Below are positions 20,962 to 30,821 of a DNA stretch of 64,000 nucleotides, piece by piece. Made by a program: the position numbers and the translations under genes. Location of the stretch: positions 4,264,135 to 4,328,134 of the forward strand of contig OZ005692.1 in the NCBI GenBank assembly GCA_963930775.1. Direction: 5' to 3'. The notes below the pieces were generated by a model. The model saw only the letters and a list, made by a program, of their open reading frames with translations, did not search any database and had not been told where the DNA came from. Positions within the stretch are counted from its first letter, which is position 1. Each line of letters begins with the position of its first letter. Source of the DNA: Cliona cf. orientalis. Its lineage: Eukaryota; Porifera; Demospongiae; Clionaida; Clionaidae.

Positions 20962-21939
20962 TGAAGCACTAATAGTGCGAAACCCTCGGCTTTCATGAAT
21001 TTGTTTTGACTTGATCACTCATTAAGCCTATAGCTAATTATGCTTCGATGTAATATCATTATGCCGAAATGAGAAAAGATCTATATACATGCCAGTATGC
21101 GTTATACCATGCACTAGCCTTTTATGCACCTATCAATGTATTGCCCCATGCACCTACCTTAGTGCGGGCATATGTGGGGATAGGGTGGGGATTTGACCAC
21201 TACTTTTATCAATTATCCCACCCCTGGGGGAAGCTCCTGTAATCAAAAGGCACACCAATCCTCACCTACTACTGAATATGCACTGAGGTCCTTGACAGTG
21301 CAGGTGCACTAGCTATGCTAGACATACAAGTTTACATAACACTCACTTAAGCCACATTAGTATTAACCAAGGCTACTGCTTGAGGTCTAGTACAATTGTC
21401 ATCGTGACACTATTCTGTCACGCTGATTTCCAGACTAAGGTAAACTCCCCACCCCTGGGGCAGCTATTCCCGATCCCATGTGCAATAGCAAGGGATTACG
21501 TAATACGTAGCATGATCATCACGTGCCTGGTTAGCAGTTGCATTTGCTAGCTATAGCTCTGCTATAGCGCTACACAAGAAAGCCAAGAAGCGTTCAGAGT
21601 CTACTGTGATCAGTGATGAGTCAGTCCAGTTATAAGACCTATCATTGGTCCTACATCCTAGTCTTTTGGAAAAGAAGCCATCGCTGTCACATTTGTCCAT
21701 CGAGAGTTCGTCAAGAAGCGAAGAAGGCACTGGTGATCAGCAAATGTCGCTGTAACTTTTGAACAAAGCGTTTTCAACGAATTCTACACGTTTCATTTGT
21801 TAAAATCGCCATGAGAAGCCTAATGACACCTCGCTTTCAACGTATAAATAAGGTATGTAGCAACTAGCCTGGTAACAGACACACACACAGACACACAGAA
21901 CGACTACTGTAACCCTGCGGCGCATGCGCCGAGGGTTAA
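20962..21939. mobile_element. 978-bp insertion in unit C ending in a GCGCATGCGC hairpin
   Basis: Units A and B read GAGGAAA-CTAGTTAACG (A) across this point; unit C has 978 bp in between. Its last 300 bp resemble the repeat that borders every unit (GAAGCC...GTC, GACACACAGAACGACTAC) and end in a strong hairpin, CCCTGCGGCGCATGCGCCGAGGG. Near the left end AACCCTCGGC is the inverse of the right-end GCCGAGGGTT. No target duplication is visible and no gene is encoded. A 3' hairpin without duplication would suit a Helitron-like element, but the canonical TC/CTRR ends are not evident. Confidence 0.5.
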
Positions 21940-22039
21940 CTAGTTAACGTGATAATTACAAACTAATAATATGTCCTTCAACAATGATTAATTGTAGAGA
22001 ATGACAGTAGGAATACAATAATGAATACAAAAAATGTAC

Positions 22040-22045
22040 TTTATT
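22040..22045 (-). terminator. Polyadenylation signal AATAAA, protease-like gene copy 3
   Basis: TTTATT on the plus strand, 38 bp past the stop codon of the copy 3 gene, matching copies 1 and 2. Confidence 0.7.
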
Positions 22046-22083
22046 CTGAAATAATGCACATGCAATACTAAGTTAAACGTGAG

Positions 22084-23097
22084 TTAGTTGGCAAGAGTGG
22101 GATTGTATCCAGTTTGCCTCATCCAGTCAACAATCTGGTAGAACCTGTCACGATTAATTCTCGGTCCATAATTATACAGTGACCCAGTGTATACGTTAAC
22201 TCCAAAGACTGCTCTCTGACCGCGAGTTACTCCAACTTGATCAACGATCTCGCTCATGAGTGGGGCACCAATCATTCCCGAAGTATCACAGCGATGTTGC
22301 AGATAAAGTCCATTCCTGGCTGTGCTTGAGTAAGTGCAGCTCGAAAAGTAGGCGGAGTGGTAGAAACATCCAGTCTTCGATCTCTTATCTGTAGGATAAC
22401 CAAGCAGGTCGAATCCCCTATTGTTCCATGGATCACGATAGCCAAACGAAGCCCAGCAAGCCGACCTCTGAGAGGTTACAATCAAACCGTAATCGTATTC
22501 TGCCAATCCTGAAAGAGCATAGCCATTTACAGTGAACAGGTTTGTTGTGGACATCGATGATCCATACTGAGCACAGTTCCTCCTGCGGTAGAGCCTCAGC
22601 CCTGTCCTGAATCGACGATTAGTGCGATCGTAGACACAGCGTCCCGCTGTCAAGGCATGGTTTGGTCCAATGAAGATAGCCGTGCAGCCATTGCTCACTT
22701 CAGCCAGAGCACAGTAGGGTAGACCAGAATTAAGGTTACTGTTTGGAATTGGAAGACGTTCATCGTCATCAAAGACAGTACGCTTGGAACGATTTCCACC
22801 ATTTTCATCATTCTCATCGTCATCATCATCTTCTTCCTCTTCGTAATGCTCCTGAGTCTTGTTTCCTGCGTAGTCGTCCACATCCTGCTTGGAGTAGTAG
22901 AGACGAAGCAGGTCACTCATGCTACCCTGCTTGATGGTTCCATTTGGGAAGAACTCGAGGTCCAACTCCTCGAGATCGAGCAGCATCTGCAGTCGGTGAG
23001 CTGGTATGTCACTTCCTTCATCGCTATCCTCACCAGCTGGCACTGGACCAGCGGCTGCGAAGGCTGTGATAGCCAAAAGGAGGATGAGAGTCTTCAT
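22084..23097 (-). CDS. Secreted chymotrypsin-fold pseudoprotease, copy 3
   Basis: 337 aa, nearly the same as the genes at 2335 and 13581 and with the same altered triad (Arg153, Asp202, Ile276) and furin-like RSKR. It shows Ile for Val at residue 55 and shares Ile5 with copy 2. All three copies are open and keep TATA box and AATAAA, so none looks like a pseudogene in the usual sense. Coding parts seem more alike than the indel-rich flanks, which suggests selection or gene conversion. Confidence 0.85.
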   Translation of the reverse strand: MKTLILLLAITAFAAAGPVPAGEDSDEGSDIPAHRLQMLLDLEELDLEFFPNGTIKQGSMSDLLRLYYSKQDVDDYAGNKTQEHYEEEEDDDDDENDENGGNRSKRTVFDDDERLPIPNSNLNSGLPYCALAEVSNGCTAIFIGPNHALTAGRCVYDRTNRRFRTGLRLYRRRNCAQYGSSMSTTNLFTVNGYALSGLAEYDYGLIVTSQRSACWASFGYRDPWNNRGFDLLGYPTDKRSKTGCFYHSAYFSSCTYSSTARNGLYLQHRCDTSGMIGAPLMSEIVDQVGVTRGQRAVFGVNVYTGSLYNYGPRINRDRFYQIVDWMRQTGYNPTLAN

Positions 23098-23194
23098 TGC
23101 TTTGATTGGATTGATTGCTTCTTGGAAGATTGGAGATTTGAAGATTGTTGTAGCTAAGCAGCTCACGATGAACTGTCATCCGCCTATGGCCCTC

Positions 23195-23202
23195 CTTTTA
23201 TA
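23195..23202 (-). promoter_or_regulatory. TATA box of protease-like gene copy 3
   Basis: TATAAAAG on the minus strand, 98 bp upstream of the ATG at 23097. Confidence 0.65.
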
Positions 23203-23550
23203 GCAAATTAATGCTGCATGTGTCTGATGACTTAACATTTTGCCTTTGCTCATAGTGGGCTGATACTGATTTGTCATCCCGAAAGTCTAGTGGTAAGGTG
23301 TTTACCGTGGTGATAAAACCTGATAATGATTTAAGCACTAGCTTGCCTCATGATGATCATGTACCCTATATACATGTTCATGACCCAAATAGACAAGAAA
23401 TGGAATTTTAAATTTAAAGTTCAAAGGTTACAGGAAATATCACCTTAGCAACTATGATGGACACATAATTATATTGCTATATGTACTAGCTGCCACATAC
23501 TGCATACTTAATAATTTGTGATGCAAAATGAATAGACAACCAATGAAATA

Positions 23551-24172
23551 CTAGAGCTCTGTAGAGCACATACCCCGCGCGCACATTGTACAATCTATAG
23601 ATTTATTTTCAGTGCATGGCTATAGCTACTTTTGTGAACTTGAGAGGAATAATGGAAATGCTGCTTAGACGGTTGTTCCGGTGACACTTGAAACAGCCCT
23701 CTCTGCACCCAGACTAGGAAGACATGAACGTGTACCTATATTATTTTGTTGTAATAATAGTATAGCTATCTTACATACTGATTGGTTCCATGGGGCTTTT
23801 GATTTCAGTCACTATAGACATCACGAGCATTATTTAGAACATCGACGATCTTTACCAGTCATACGCTTGTTAGTTGTGCGCATGAGCAGAAAGCACAATG
23901 GGCATGCATGATGCATTAATGGGCACTGTCGATAGGCGTGGCTACGGTGGCCAACAAATAAGCACTATTTGTGACGCTCGTGGACCGTATGCCTCGATTT
24001 GACGCACACTGAAGCCATTTTTTCGCCGAATTCGATTGATTCGTTGTGCTTACGAGTCGCTTAGACGCCTACATCTCGAGATATGGCGATTTTTGTGCTA
24101 ACAACGACAACAACGACAACAACGACGACGACACAACCGATTACTTTACCCCTTGCGCATGCGCGCGGGGTA
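23551..24172. mobile_element. CTAGAGCTC-to-GGGGTA repeat element in unit C
   Basis: Unit B reads CAATGAAATATAATTTTAG with no insert. Unit C has 622 bp starting CTAGAGCTCTGTAGAGCACA and ending in the hairpin TTACCCCTTGCGCATGCGCG...GGGGTA, with ATA possibly duplicated on both sides. The right end carries (ACAACG)n-like simple repeats. A second member with the same start and end lies at 51034-51736. Non-coding. Confidence 0.65.
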
Positions 24173-24591
24173 ATAATTTTAATGTTCTGCTATAACTTAG
24201 TTCAAAGGTTATACTATTAAGCCAACTGTCAAAGGTTAATGTAAGTTGGGTTGTAGGCTCATGGGAAGTGGTGTAGACATAGAAAATTGTTACCCACCAC
24301 AGTATCATAAGTTACTTAATGGTCCTAACCATGATCAATGGAACTCCATGACTTAAATTGTAGTACTGAAGCCATACAAATCAAAGGATGATGACAACGC
24401 TTACCACCCAACTGCCTTCCCACAGGACTATAACTAAACCCACAAGATAATAACTCCTGCAAGGCATATTGTTATTGTCCTGCGGGTAGCAGCTGAGGGA
24501 AAGCACCTTGTAGCTATGTACACTAGCTGTGGTTTGCACCTTGTAGTTTTCTTTTGTTCAGTACTACAAATCGGTTATAATACTGGATCTT

Positions 24592-24670
24592 GACAGTTTA
24601 GTGGCGCTTATTGACCGATGCTTAATCACCGAGGGCAAAGCCCTCGGTCAATAAGCGCCACTAAACTGTC
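24592..24670. repeat. GACAGTTTAGTG palindrome, unit C
   Basis: A perfect 24-bp stem (GACAGTTTAGTGGCGCTTAT... against its complement) with an inner GAGGGCAAAGCCCTC hairpin tip. Units A and B have C/G where this one has T/A on the two arms, so both arms changed in step. Confidence 0.75.
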
Positions 24671-25314
24671 CCACTCTTATGCTATAAGGTATATATATTT
24701 AGTAGAGGGGAGATAACATTGTGTGGGGTGGGGGGCTATACACAAGCTAGTTTACCACTGGTTTCAGTTTGGTGTCTAGCTAGCTATATGCCCTTCAAGA
24801 GACATAATAAATTTAATACTAAGGTCATCCTGTTACATGTAGTACTTCACCTGTATCTTTGTCTGGACTACCCCCTGCATAGCTATAGCTGAGCCCATGC
24901 CATTGGACCTATAGATTAGGGATATTGTAGAGTACGTAGAGACATGTCATCTGCATGTAGACCCTGAATATGTAGGTAAGGGTAAATCAGTGAGAGGGTT
25001 TTGGGAGCTGAACAAGCGGGCGATGACAATAAATGTTATAGTAGCTTCCCTTTGCCCACTTTCAATGTTGCATGTAGAAAAGGGTAAAAGACCAACTGCA
25101 TGAGGGCTGGGGGTAGTAATGGGCGGTATTGGAAATAGTAGCTGACGGTATCATGTTGTACAGAAAATATTGCGGTATCACAGTATGTGGGATATATAAT
25201 AATAATATGGTAAATTAAATGTATTCGCTAAAATTTGATAATCAAGCATTAATCGGCAAATGACGCCAAAACTGGCGAACGAAGCGTTTTCAGCGAAATC
25301 CACACAAACATGCG

Positions 25315-25319
25315 TTTGG
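25315..25319. other. Empty target site of the copia insertion
   Basis: CATGCG-TTTGG-AACATCATAAGGAACC reads straight through. At 8379/12617 and 16971/20127 the same host sequence is split by copia with TTTGG on both sides. This is the pre-insertion (or never-inserted) allele of the repeat unit. Confidence 0.8.
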
Positions 25320-27000
25320 AACATCATAAGGAACCTTAAAATTGGACTCGCAAACGAGGTACCGTAGAAACTGGTTATTAAGCGCTGCTAGCTGTTAAGC
25401 GCATACTTTTTATTAAGCGCATAGTTTTGTGCGAGCTTTACCGCTCTTTGTTAGGCGCATATGTCCAGCAAGCCAGCTGAACGACGAGCGATCGGTTATA
25501 TGAGCCCAAAAAGAAGGCTAGAAGTACACTGGAGAAGAAAACGTCGAGAATTAGGCTCTCTGGTCGCTTCTTGGCCACCGTTGTAGGCCTTTCTACCCTC
25601 GGCACGTTCTTTACGCACGCCCCACCTACCGTGTTTTAGCACTTTTAATTAAGCGCTTGCTTCCTATTAAGCACATACTTTTTGTTAAGCGCATATTTTC
25701 TTGCTGCCGCGTGTTATAAGCGCATGCGCTTAACAACCAGTTTCTACGGTATGTAGCAGCTAGCGTGGTAACAGACAGACAAGCACACAGACACACAGAA
25801 CGACTACTGTAATCCTACGGCGCATGCGCCGAGGGTTAATGATTATTGCTACCTATCGATTATGTCTACGTATTACATCTCTTCTTTCATGAGACTTCCA
25901 TATCTTGGAGGATGTCAATGCCACGTGCACCAGTACAGTAAAGATCAATGTTCTAACCCATTGTTCCTGTTACAATATTATTATTAGGTTAATTAACATA
26001 CATAATACTATAATAATGCTTGAATAGACATGCAATACTATTATTATAAACTTTAGACCTAATCTTGTACTACTTTAATGTGGGGGACACCCAAGGGAAG
26101 GGACACCCAAGGGAATATAGCTTAAGGATTCTAATTGCAGTCTTCTTAAAGCCTGCTAGTCATTTAACTGACAGCTACTGCATATCAACTTGATACATTG
26201 TACTTTCCAATTATACTATTAAGCCAACAGTCAAAGGTTAATGGAAGTTGGGTTGTGGGCTCATGAAATGTGGTATAAACGTAGAAAATTGTTCCACTAC
26301 AACAATATCATATGGTCCTAACCATGATCAATTAAATATAGGTTATAGCACGAGAGCCAGACAGTTCAGTGATTTATTGACCTAGGGCGAAGCCCGGGGT
26401 CAATACTGAACAAAAGAAACTACAAGGTGCAAACCACAGCTGTGATATTCTTTCTCTCCTCATGCTGCCATCACAGCCATCTCATCTCACTGATTTATCC
26501 TTAACTACATACACATTCAGGGTCTACATGCAGATGACATGTCTCTACGTACTGTATAATATCCCTAACCTATGCGGGCATGGGCCCAGCTATAGCTATG
26601 CAGGGGTAGTCCAGATAAAGATACAGGTGAAATACTATCAGATGGCCTTAGTATTAAATTATTTTGTCTCCTAAAGGGCATCAGTGTAGCTAGCTAGACA
26701 CCAAACTGAAACCAGTGGTAAATTAACCTGTGTGTACCCCCCACACTGGTGTCTCCACTCTACTAGTATAAGTCCATGGAGTATAAAAAAGTTTGTAGTA
26801 CTGAAGCCATACAAATCAAAGGATGCCGGCAACAGCTAAAATCGCTTACCACCCAACTGCCTTCCCACAGGACTATAACTAAACCCACAGGACAATAACT
26901 CCTGCAAGGCATATAACTGACTCGTTATTGTCCTATGGGTAGCAGCTGAGGGAAAGTACCTTGTAGCTATGTACAAACAGTTCTTTATAACCTAATATAT
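25320..27000. repeat. Decayed fourth unit D without the protease-like gene
   Basis: Begins with the same sequence that follows copia in units A-C (GGACTCGCAAACGAGGT, interrupted by the element at 25362-25749), the GCGCATGCGCC hairpin and the CACGTGCACCAGTACAG block. It then skips the gene. Blocks equivalent to about 4580-4700 follow. Around 26340-26760 the sequence is the reverse complement of about 15525-15960 (CAGATGACATGTCTCTACGTACTG is the inverse of the unit B text), so part of the unit was inverted. No intact gene seen. Confidence 0.7.
25362..25749. mobile_element. TA-flanked MITE with repeated TTAAGCGCAT word
   Basis: 388 bp from CCGTAGAAACTGGTTATTAA to its complement ...CAGTTTCTACGG, with TA on both sides (25360-25361 and 25750-25751). 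Units A-C read GAGGTATA.AGCAGC without it, which confirms the boundary. The word TTAAGCGCAT or close variants recurs near both ends. Non-coding. Confidence 0.85.
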
Positions 27001-27578
27001 GAACATTAGCCCTGTATCCTAACAATGCCATAGCAATGATTATTGCTACCTATAGATTATGTCTACCTATTTCATCTCTTCTTTTGTGAGACTATCTGAA
27101 TTAAAGCTTTTCAAATTTGTGGTGCATGTGAATTCTACGTGACTACATGAAACTGAATTATTGTAAACTGAACTGTTATGCAGATCTAGTATCAGAGTCT
27201 ATGCTATAATATTATTATGAATGCATTGTATGCCAATAATCTATAATAATTATTATTGTTTGCAATTGAGTCGATTCCCAACAGAAGTGACTCTTTCATA
27301 ACAGAGATTATCCAAGAAGTGTTTCTCCCATGGCCAGCAACCCAACACATGCATACTATGTACACCATTGAAGGGTCTGGCGTAATAATATTATATATAC
27401 CGGTATATGACCAAGACACCCTTAGGCTAAGGTGTAGCTACATGTACCATACCAATGGGGTGATTTGATTATTTCCATGGTCAATATTGTTAATAATTAG
27501 TGCTGCTATAAGAAAAGGCATCTCCTTATTTGCAATTGCACCTTTAGAAAAACTATAGGAAATTCTATGTGGTAGATA

Positions 27579-27669
27579 AAATTAATGCACAGGGTAGTAC
27601 AGTACAGGGCAGAATTTCATGCATATCAGGAAATCTTGCCCTGTGCTTTACCGCCTTGTGCATTAAATT
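27579..27669. repeat. Palindromic foldback, about 90 bp
   Basis: AATTAATGCACAGGG...ACAGGGCAGAATTTC is mirrored by GAAATCTTGCCCTGT...CCTTGTGCATTAAATT with a few mismatches. It probably belongs to a small MITE or foldback family. Sequence between unit D and this element (27000-27578) shows no gene. Confidence 0.5.
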
Positions 27670-27931
27670 GATCTGACACACCAAATTTACTTGCCTACAT
27701 GCAGATAAGGAAATGCCACTTTTTTATAGTAATCGATAATAATGTACGAATGACAACGTTGGTATATGTGTACGGATTTTTTTTTTTATATACATGCAAG
27801 TAGCATCAAAAATTGAGCTATTTAAGTGAGAAAACATGTTAATGAAACCTAATCAGCTGGATTGCTAATTTGCAAAAATAAGTATCAAAGATCTTTGCTA
27901 ATAATTATTAATAATAATATTATGTCAATGG

Positions 27932-29794
27932 TCATGACTGAATTATATTTGCCAGGTTGGAATCTTTCATACCTTCACGATAATCTTCAGGGTGATCCAT
28001 CCAATGAGGCACTGCAGTATGGTCCCCTGAATCCAATAACTCTGCATACTCACCTCTATTGCCGCACATTCCACAGATTTTTTCCCTCAACATCTTTAGG
28101 CCCCTAGCAATTGCCTTGCTATGCTTGAAGAGCCAAAGCAAGACCACAAATGTCATACAGACGAGCGGAACTACAGCAACGATGAAAGAGAGTGCTGCCG
28201 AAAAGTAGATGAATTCAAACGTTTTTTCTTGGGCAATATTGAGACAGAGCACTGTGCCGAACCACAAAGCTATCATTGAGATCAAAGCCGGATCGATGAC
28301 ATTGTAAATTGCCCACTGTTCCTTGTACGGTCTAAGGAGAGAGATGATTATGGAGAAGGATATCAGTTCTACGGTACCAAATGCATAGACATACAGGTCG
28401 AGGGCAAAAGCATAAAATATGTATATGATTATCCGTACTCCTAAGTACATGCTCATGACAAAGTGACGATCTCCAGTGCCTGGTTGCATTCCGTCCTTAA
28501 ACCAACCTAGGTAGCAGTCAGCAAAAGTGTGGATCGCCGGATTCCTGATTCTACAGCAGTTTAGACAGCGGTGAAACCACTTAAAGGGGTAGAGAGCGAG
28601 AAAAAGGGTGGGAGTAATGACAAATACGAACAAAACTACAATAGCAGTGATTCCATAGGGTAGATGCTCTCTGCCAAAGTACCGTATGCTGGTATCATAA
28701 TAGAGAAAAAGGCCAATCTTGTGGCCATGAATATCATGGAGTGTAGTCGGAATCAGTAAGGTAAAGGATACGCTAATGAGCTTAGTGTATGAGAGTAAGA
28801 AAAAAGTGGAAAAGACGTCCACCATTGAGGCTTTCATGCTCCAGTTCTCTTCAAAGAAGGTAAGGATGCGTTCGGTATATTTCCATAGGCAGACTATAAC
28901 TTTGGTATTTCTCGAGTGAAGTTTGATCAGCAGGTAGGTCAGTACGATCAGAAACAGTGGATAAAAGGCAACTGTGTAGTCCAGCGCAAGCGTTAGTAGC
29001 ATTGGGACATCCAAACATATTGGTCCATAGAGTGTTCGAAAGAAATCCAGGTTCCATACTCCATACGCTGAAATTAAGAGCCGACTCAAAACATCAATGC
29101 CTGGATACTTTTGGATAGCACGGAGTACTACCCTTACATTGAGTGGCTCAGCTATCCACTGGCTAAAAATCACATAGGAACTGAGTTTCGGTGACGTAGC
29201 ACTGATTTTAAACACCACAACTAGCACATAAAATAAAGTGAGTGGGCCAAATGATGCACCAAAAAATTTCGCTATGTTCTGAAATCGACTTGAAGAGCAT
29301 CGGTGGCAGCTGAGATCGTAGGAGTACACTCTTCGACTATATCCTGGCAAACAGTTTCCACACATTGTCCCATTCATATTCAGACTCTTACACATCCATT
29401 CGTTCAGTTTGGAAGGATCTTTGGGTACAGGATTGTATATTCTGCCTTTCTGCGACAGTGCATGGAAACTACCAGTGCATCCGATAAAGCATTTTCCAGC
29501 CTCAAACTGGCCTGTGTTAGTGTTCAGTGCCATACAGTGGCACCCAAGAAGGCGAATATCATTGGTGGTGTCGTTGCACAAGATAGCTCCGTGCATGTCA
29601 CTGCCACATTCGCACTTTTTAGAAGAAATATTGAAGAATTGCCAGGTGTAGCGACACTCAGGGACAGAAGCATTTAATTTATCCCTTGTAGGGAGATGAT
29701 TATTGTAGTTGAGAAAATTGACTGGTCCTGACTCGGTAAGGTAGACATGAGCAAGTGTTGAAAAGCTCAGAAGAAGCTTGAACATTCCAATCAT
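27932..29794 (-). CDS. Cys-rich multispan membrane protein, receptor-like
   Basis: 620 aa in one exon, from the ATG at 29794 (MIGMFKLL); a second ATG nine bases later would also do. Residues 1-22 look like a signal peptide. Residues 40-170 are an extracellular domain with 13 cysteines (CECGSD, GCHCMAL, MCGNCLPGYS, CHRC) and at least four N-glycosylation sequons (around 41, 55, 74 and 141). From 174 on come seven to eight hydrophobic segments (about 174-196, 265-290, 326-349, 381-403, 447-487, 499-521, 531-556), then a short cytoplasmic tail with GEYAELLDSG. I do not recognise a named family. The layout suggests a surface receptor or transporter. Its start lies about 800 bp from the transposon at 30604, which shares no sequence with it. 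Confidence 0.75.
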   Translation of the reverse strand: MIGMFKLLLSFSTLAHVYLTESGPVNFLNYNNHLPTRDKLNASVPECRYTWQFFNISSKKCECGSDMHGAILCNDTTNDIRLLGCHCMALNTNTGQFEAGKCFIGCTGSFHALSQKGRIYNPVPKDPSKLNEWMCKSLNMNGTMCGNCLPGYSRRVYSYDLSCHRCSSSRFQNIAKFFGASFGPLTLFYVLVVVFKISATSPKLSSYVIFSQWIAEPLNVRVVLRAIQKYPGIDVLSRLLISAYGVWNLDFFRTLYGPICLDVPMLLTLALDYTVAFYPLFLIVLTYLLIKLHSRNTKVIVCLWKYTERILTFFEENWSMKASMVDVFSTFFLLSYTKLISVSFTLLIPTTLHDIHGHKIGLFLYYDTSIRYFGREHLPYGITAIVVLFVFVITPTLFLALYPFKWFHRCLNCCRIRNPAIHTFADCYLGWFKDGMQPGTGDRHFVMSMYLGVRIIIYIFYAFALDLYVYAFGTVELISFSIIISLLRPYKEQWAIYNVIDPALISMIALWFGTVLCLNIAQEKTFEFIYFSAALSFIVAVVPLVCMTFVVLLWLFKHSKAIARGLKMLREKICGMCGNRGEYAELLDSGDHTAVPHWMDHPEDYREGMKDSNLANIIQS

Positions 29795-30603
29795 TATGAT
29801 CAATGTAATGTAGAGAGCAATGTTGGACAGCTACTAGCTAGTAGCTATTTTTCTGTCTAATAGTTCAAATCACGTACATGTAGCTAGTATTTATAGTCTT
29901 GTGGATTCTGCTCGACCTGGATACTACGTAGCTAGCTATGATCTAATAATTTTTTTTTTTGAATCTATGTGTACTTTCACCTGTACAATCAACTACAGTT
30001 AATCTAATTATTCTATAGCTAATCTTATACTGAAACAACAACAGTGAGGATTGAGAGTATTGTTGGATAGATAACCACCACCTGCAACTGCCATCGAAAT
30101 AATTAAACAGGAAAAGAACGACATCAACAGATGGCCTACAAACATGCTTATGCTTGGGAGCAAACAATTTTTGCCGTATTTGGTACAATAATGCTGCATG
30201 CACAAGCAGTGATGATTTAATTAATAGCAGCCACTAGTAGCAAATGTATAGGATCATGAGGGCAAAATTTTCTCATTTATTTTACAGAAATTCTGTCCTA
30301 TCCTCTGATAAAATTTAATGTGTAGGAAAGCTCATGTATTAGTAAAAGAAGTCTTACTTTTGGTCCAGTGTGATGGATGTACGTATAGCTACAGTTGCAA
30401 TAATATTATGTCATTATGTAGCATGCATGATATCAAGAATAACTCTGAAATCCATATTATTTTCGTCTAGTGTCATTGCATGTGATATTGCAATTATAGC
30501 AAGGTAATATAATATAGTAATGAAGTATGAATTTCATCAGGGTCTGCAATAAAAATAGTCATGACCTGTCTTACCATAAGGTAGTGCTAAATAATGGTAT
30601 ATA
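29795..30603. other. Presumed 5' flank of the membrane-protein gene; no gene seen
   Basis: AT-rich, with a T run near 29949-29959 and no clear TATA box at a convincing distance. Open frames at 29943-30205 on the minus strand are short, overlap and have no recognisable domain. Confidence 0.4.
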
Positions 30604-30648
30604 CCGTATAGCCGGAAAATTTGGCGGGAATTAAATTTGGCGGATTGG
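30604..30648. repeat. Left TIR of the pogo-like transposon
   Basis: Begins CCGTATAGCCGGAAAATTTG and contains two copies of AATTTGGCGG; two more follow just inside (about 30670-30697). Confidence 0.85.
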
Positions 30649-30821
30649 CCCCAATCAGCGCGAACAAAAATATTGGCGGATTTAAATTTGGCGGACGGAC
30701 ACCTAGGCGCTAGGCACGCCCACGCGCTTAGCGCTTGCGCACGCCATGCGCTCGAGCGCTGATTGAGATAAGGGGAGTGGCTTCAATACGTATCAATCGA
30801 GCTAGTGCGATCGCGAGCAAC

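Larger units (their letters stand above)
20127..25319. repeat. Tandem segmental-duplication unit C
   Basis: From the TTTGG after copia copy 2 to the unoccupied TTTGG at 25315-25319. It carries protease-like gene copy 3 plus two insertions absent from unit B (20962-21939 and 23551-24172). It lacks the CGGTATCACGG/TGACATCGG block found at 7647-8060 and 16260-16700. Confidence 0.75.

Noticed and set aside
23681-23911. 76-codon plus-strand frame
   Set aside because: Lies wholly within the non-coding repeat element at 23551-24172 and is not kept in the second member at 51034-51736.
29303-29677. Plus-strand frame of 124 codons
   Set aside because: Antisense shadow of the 620-aa membrane-protein gene, without a recognisable domain.
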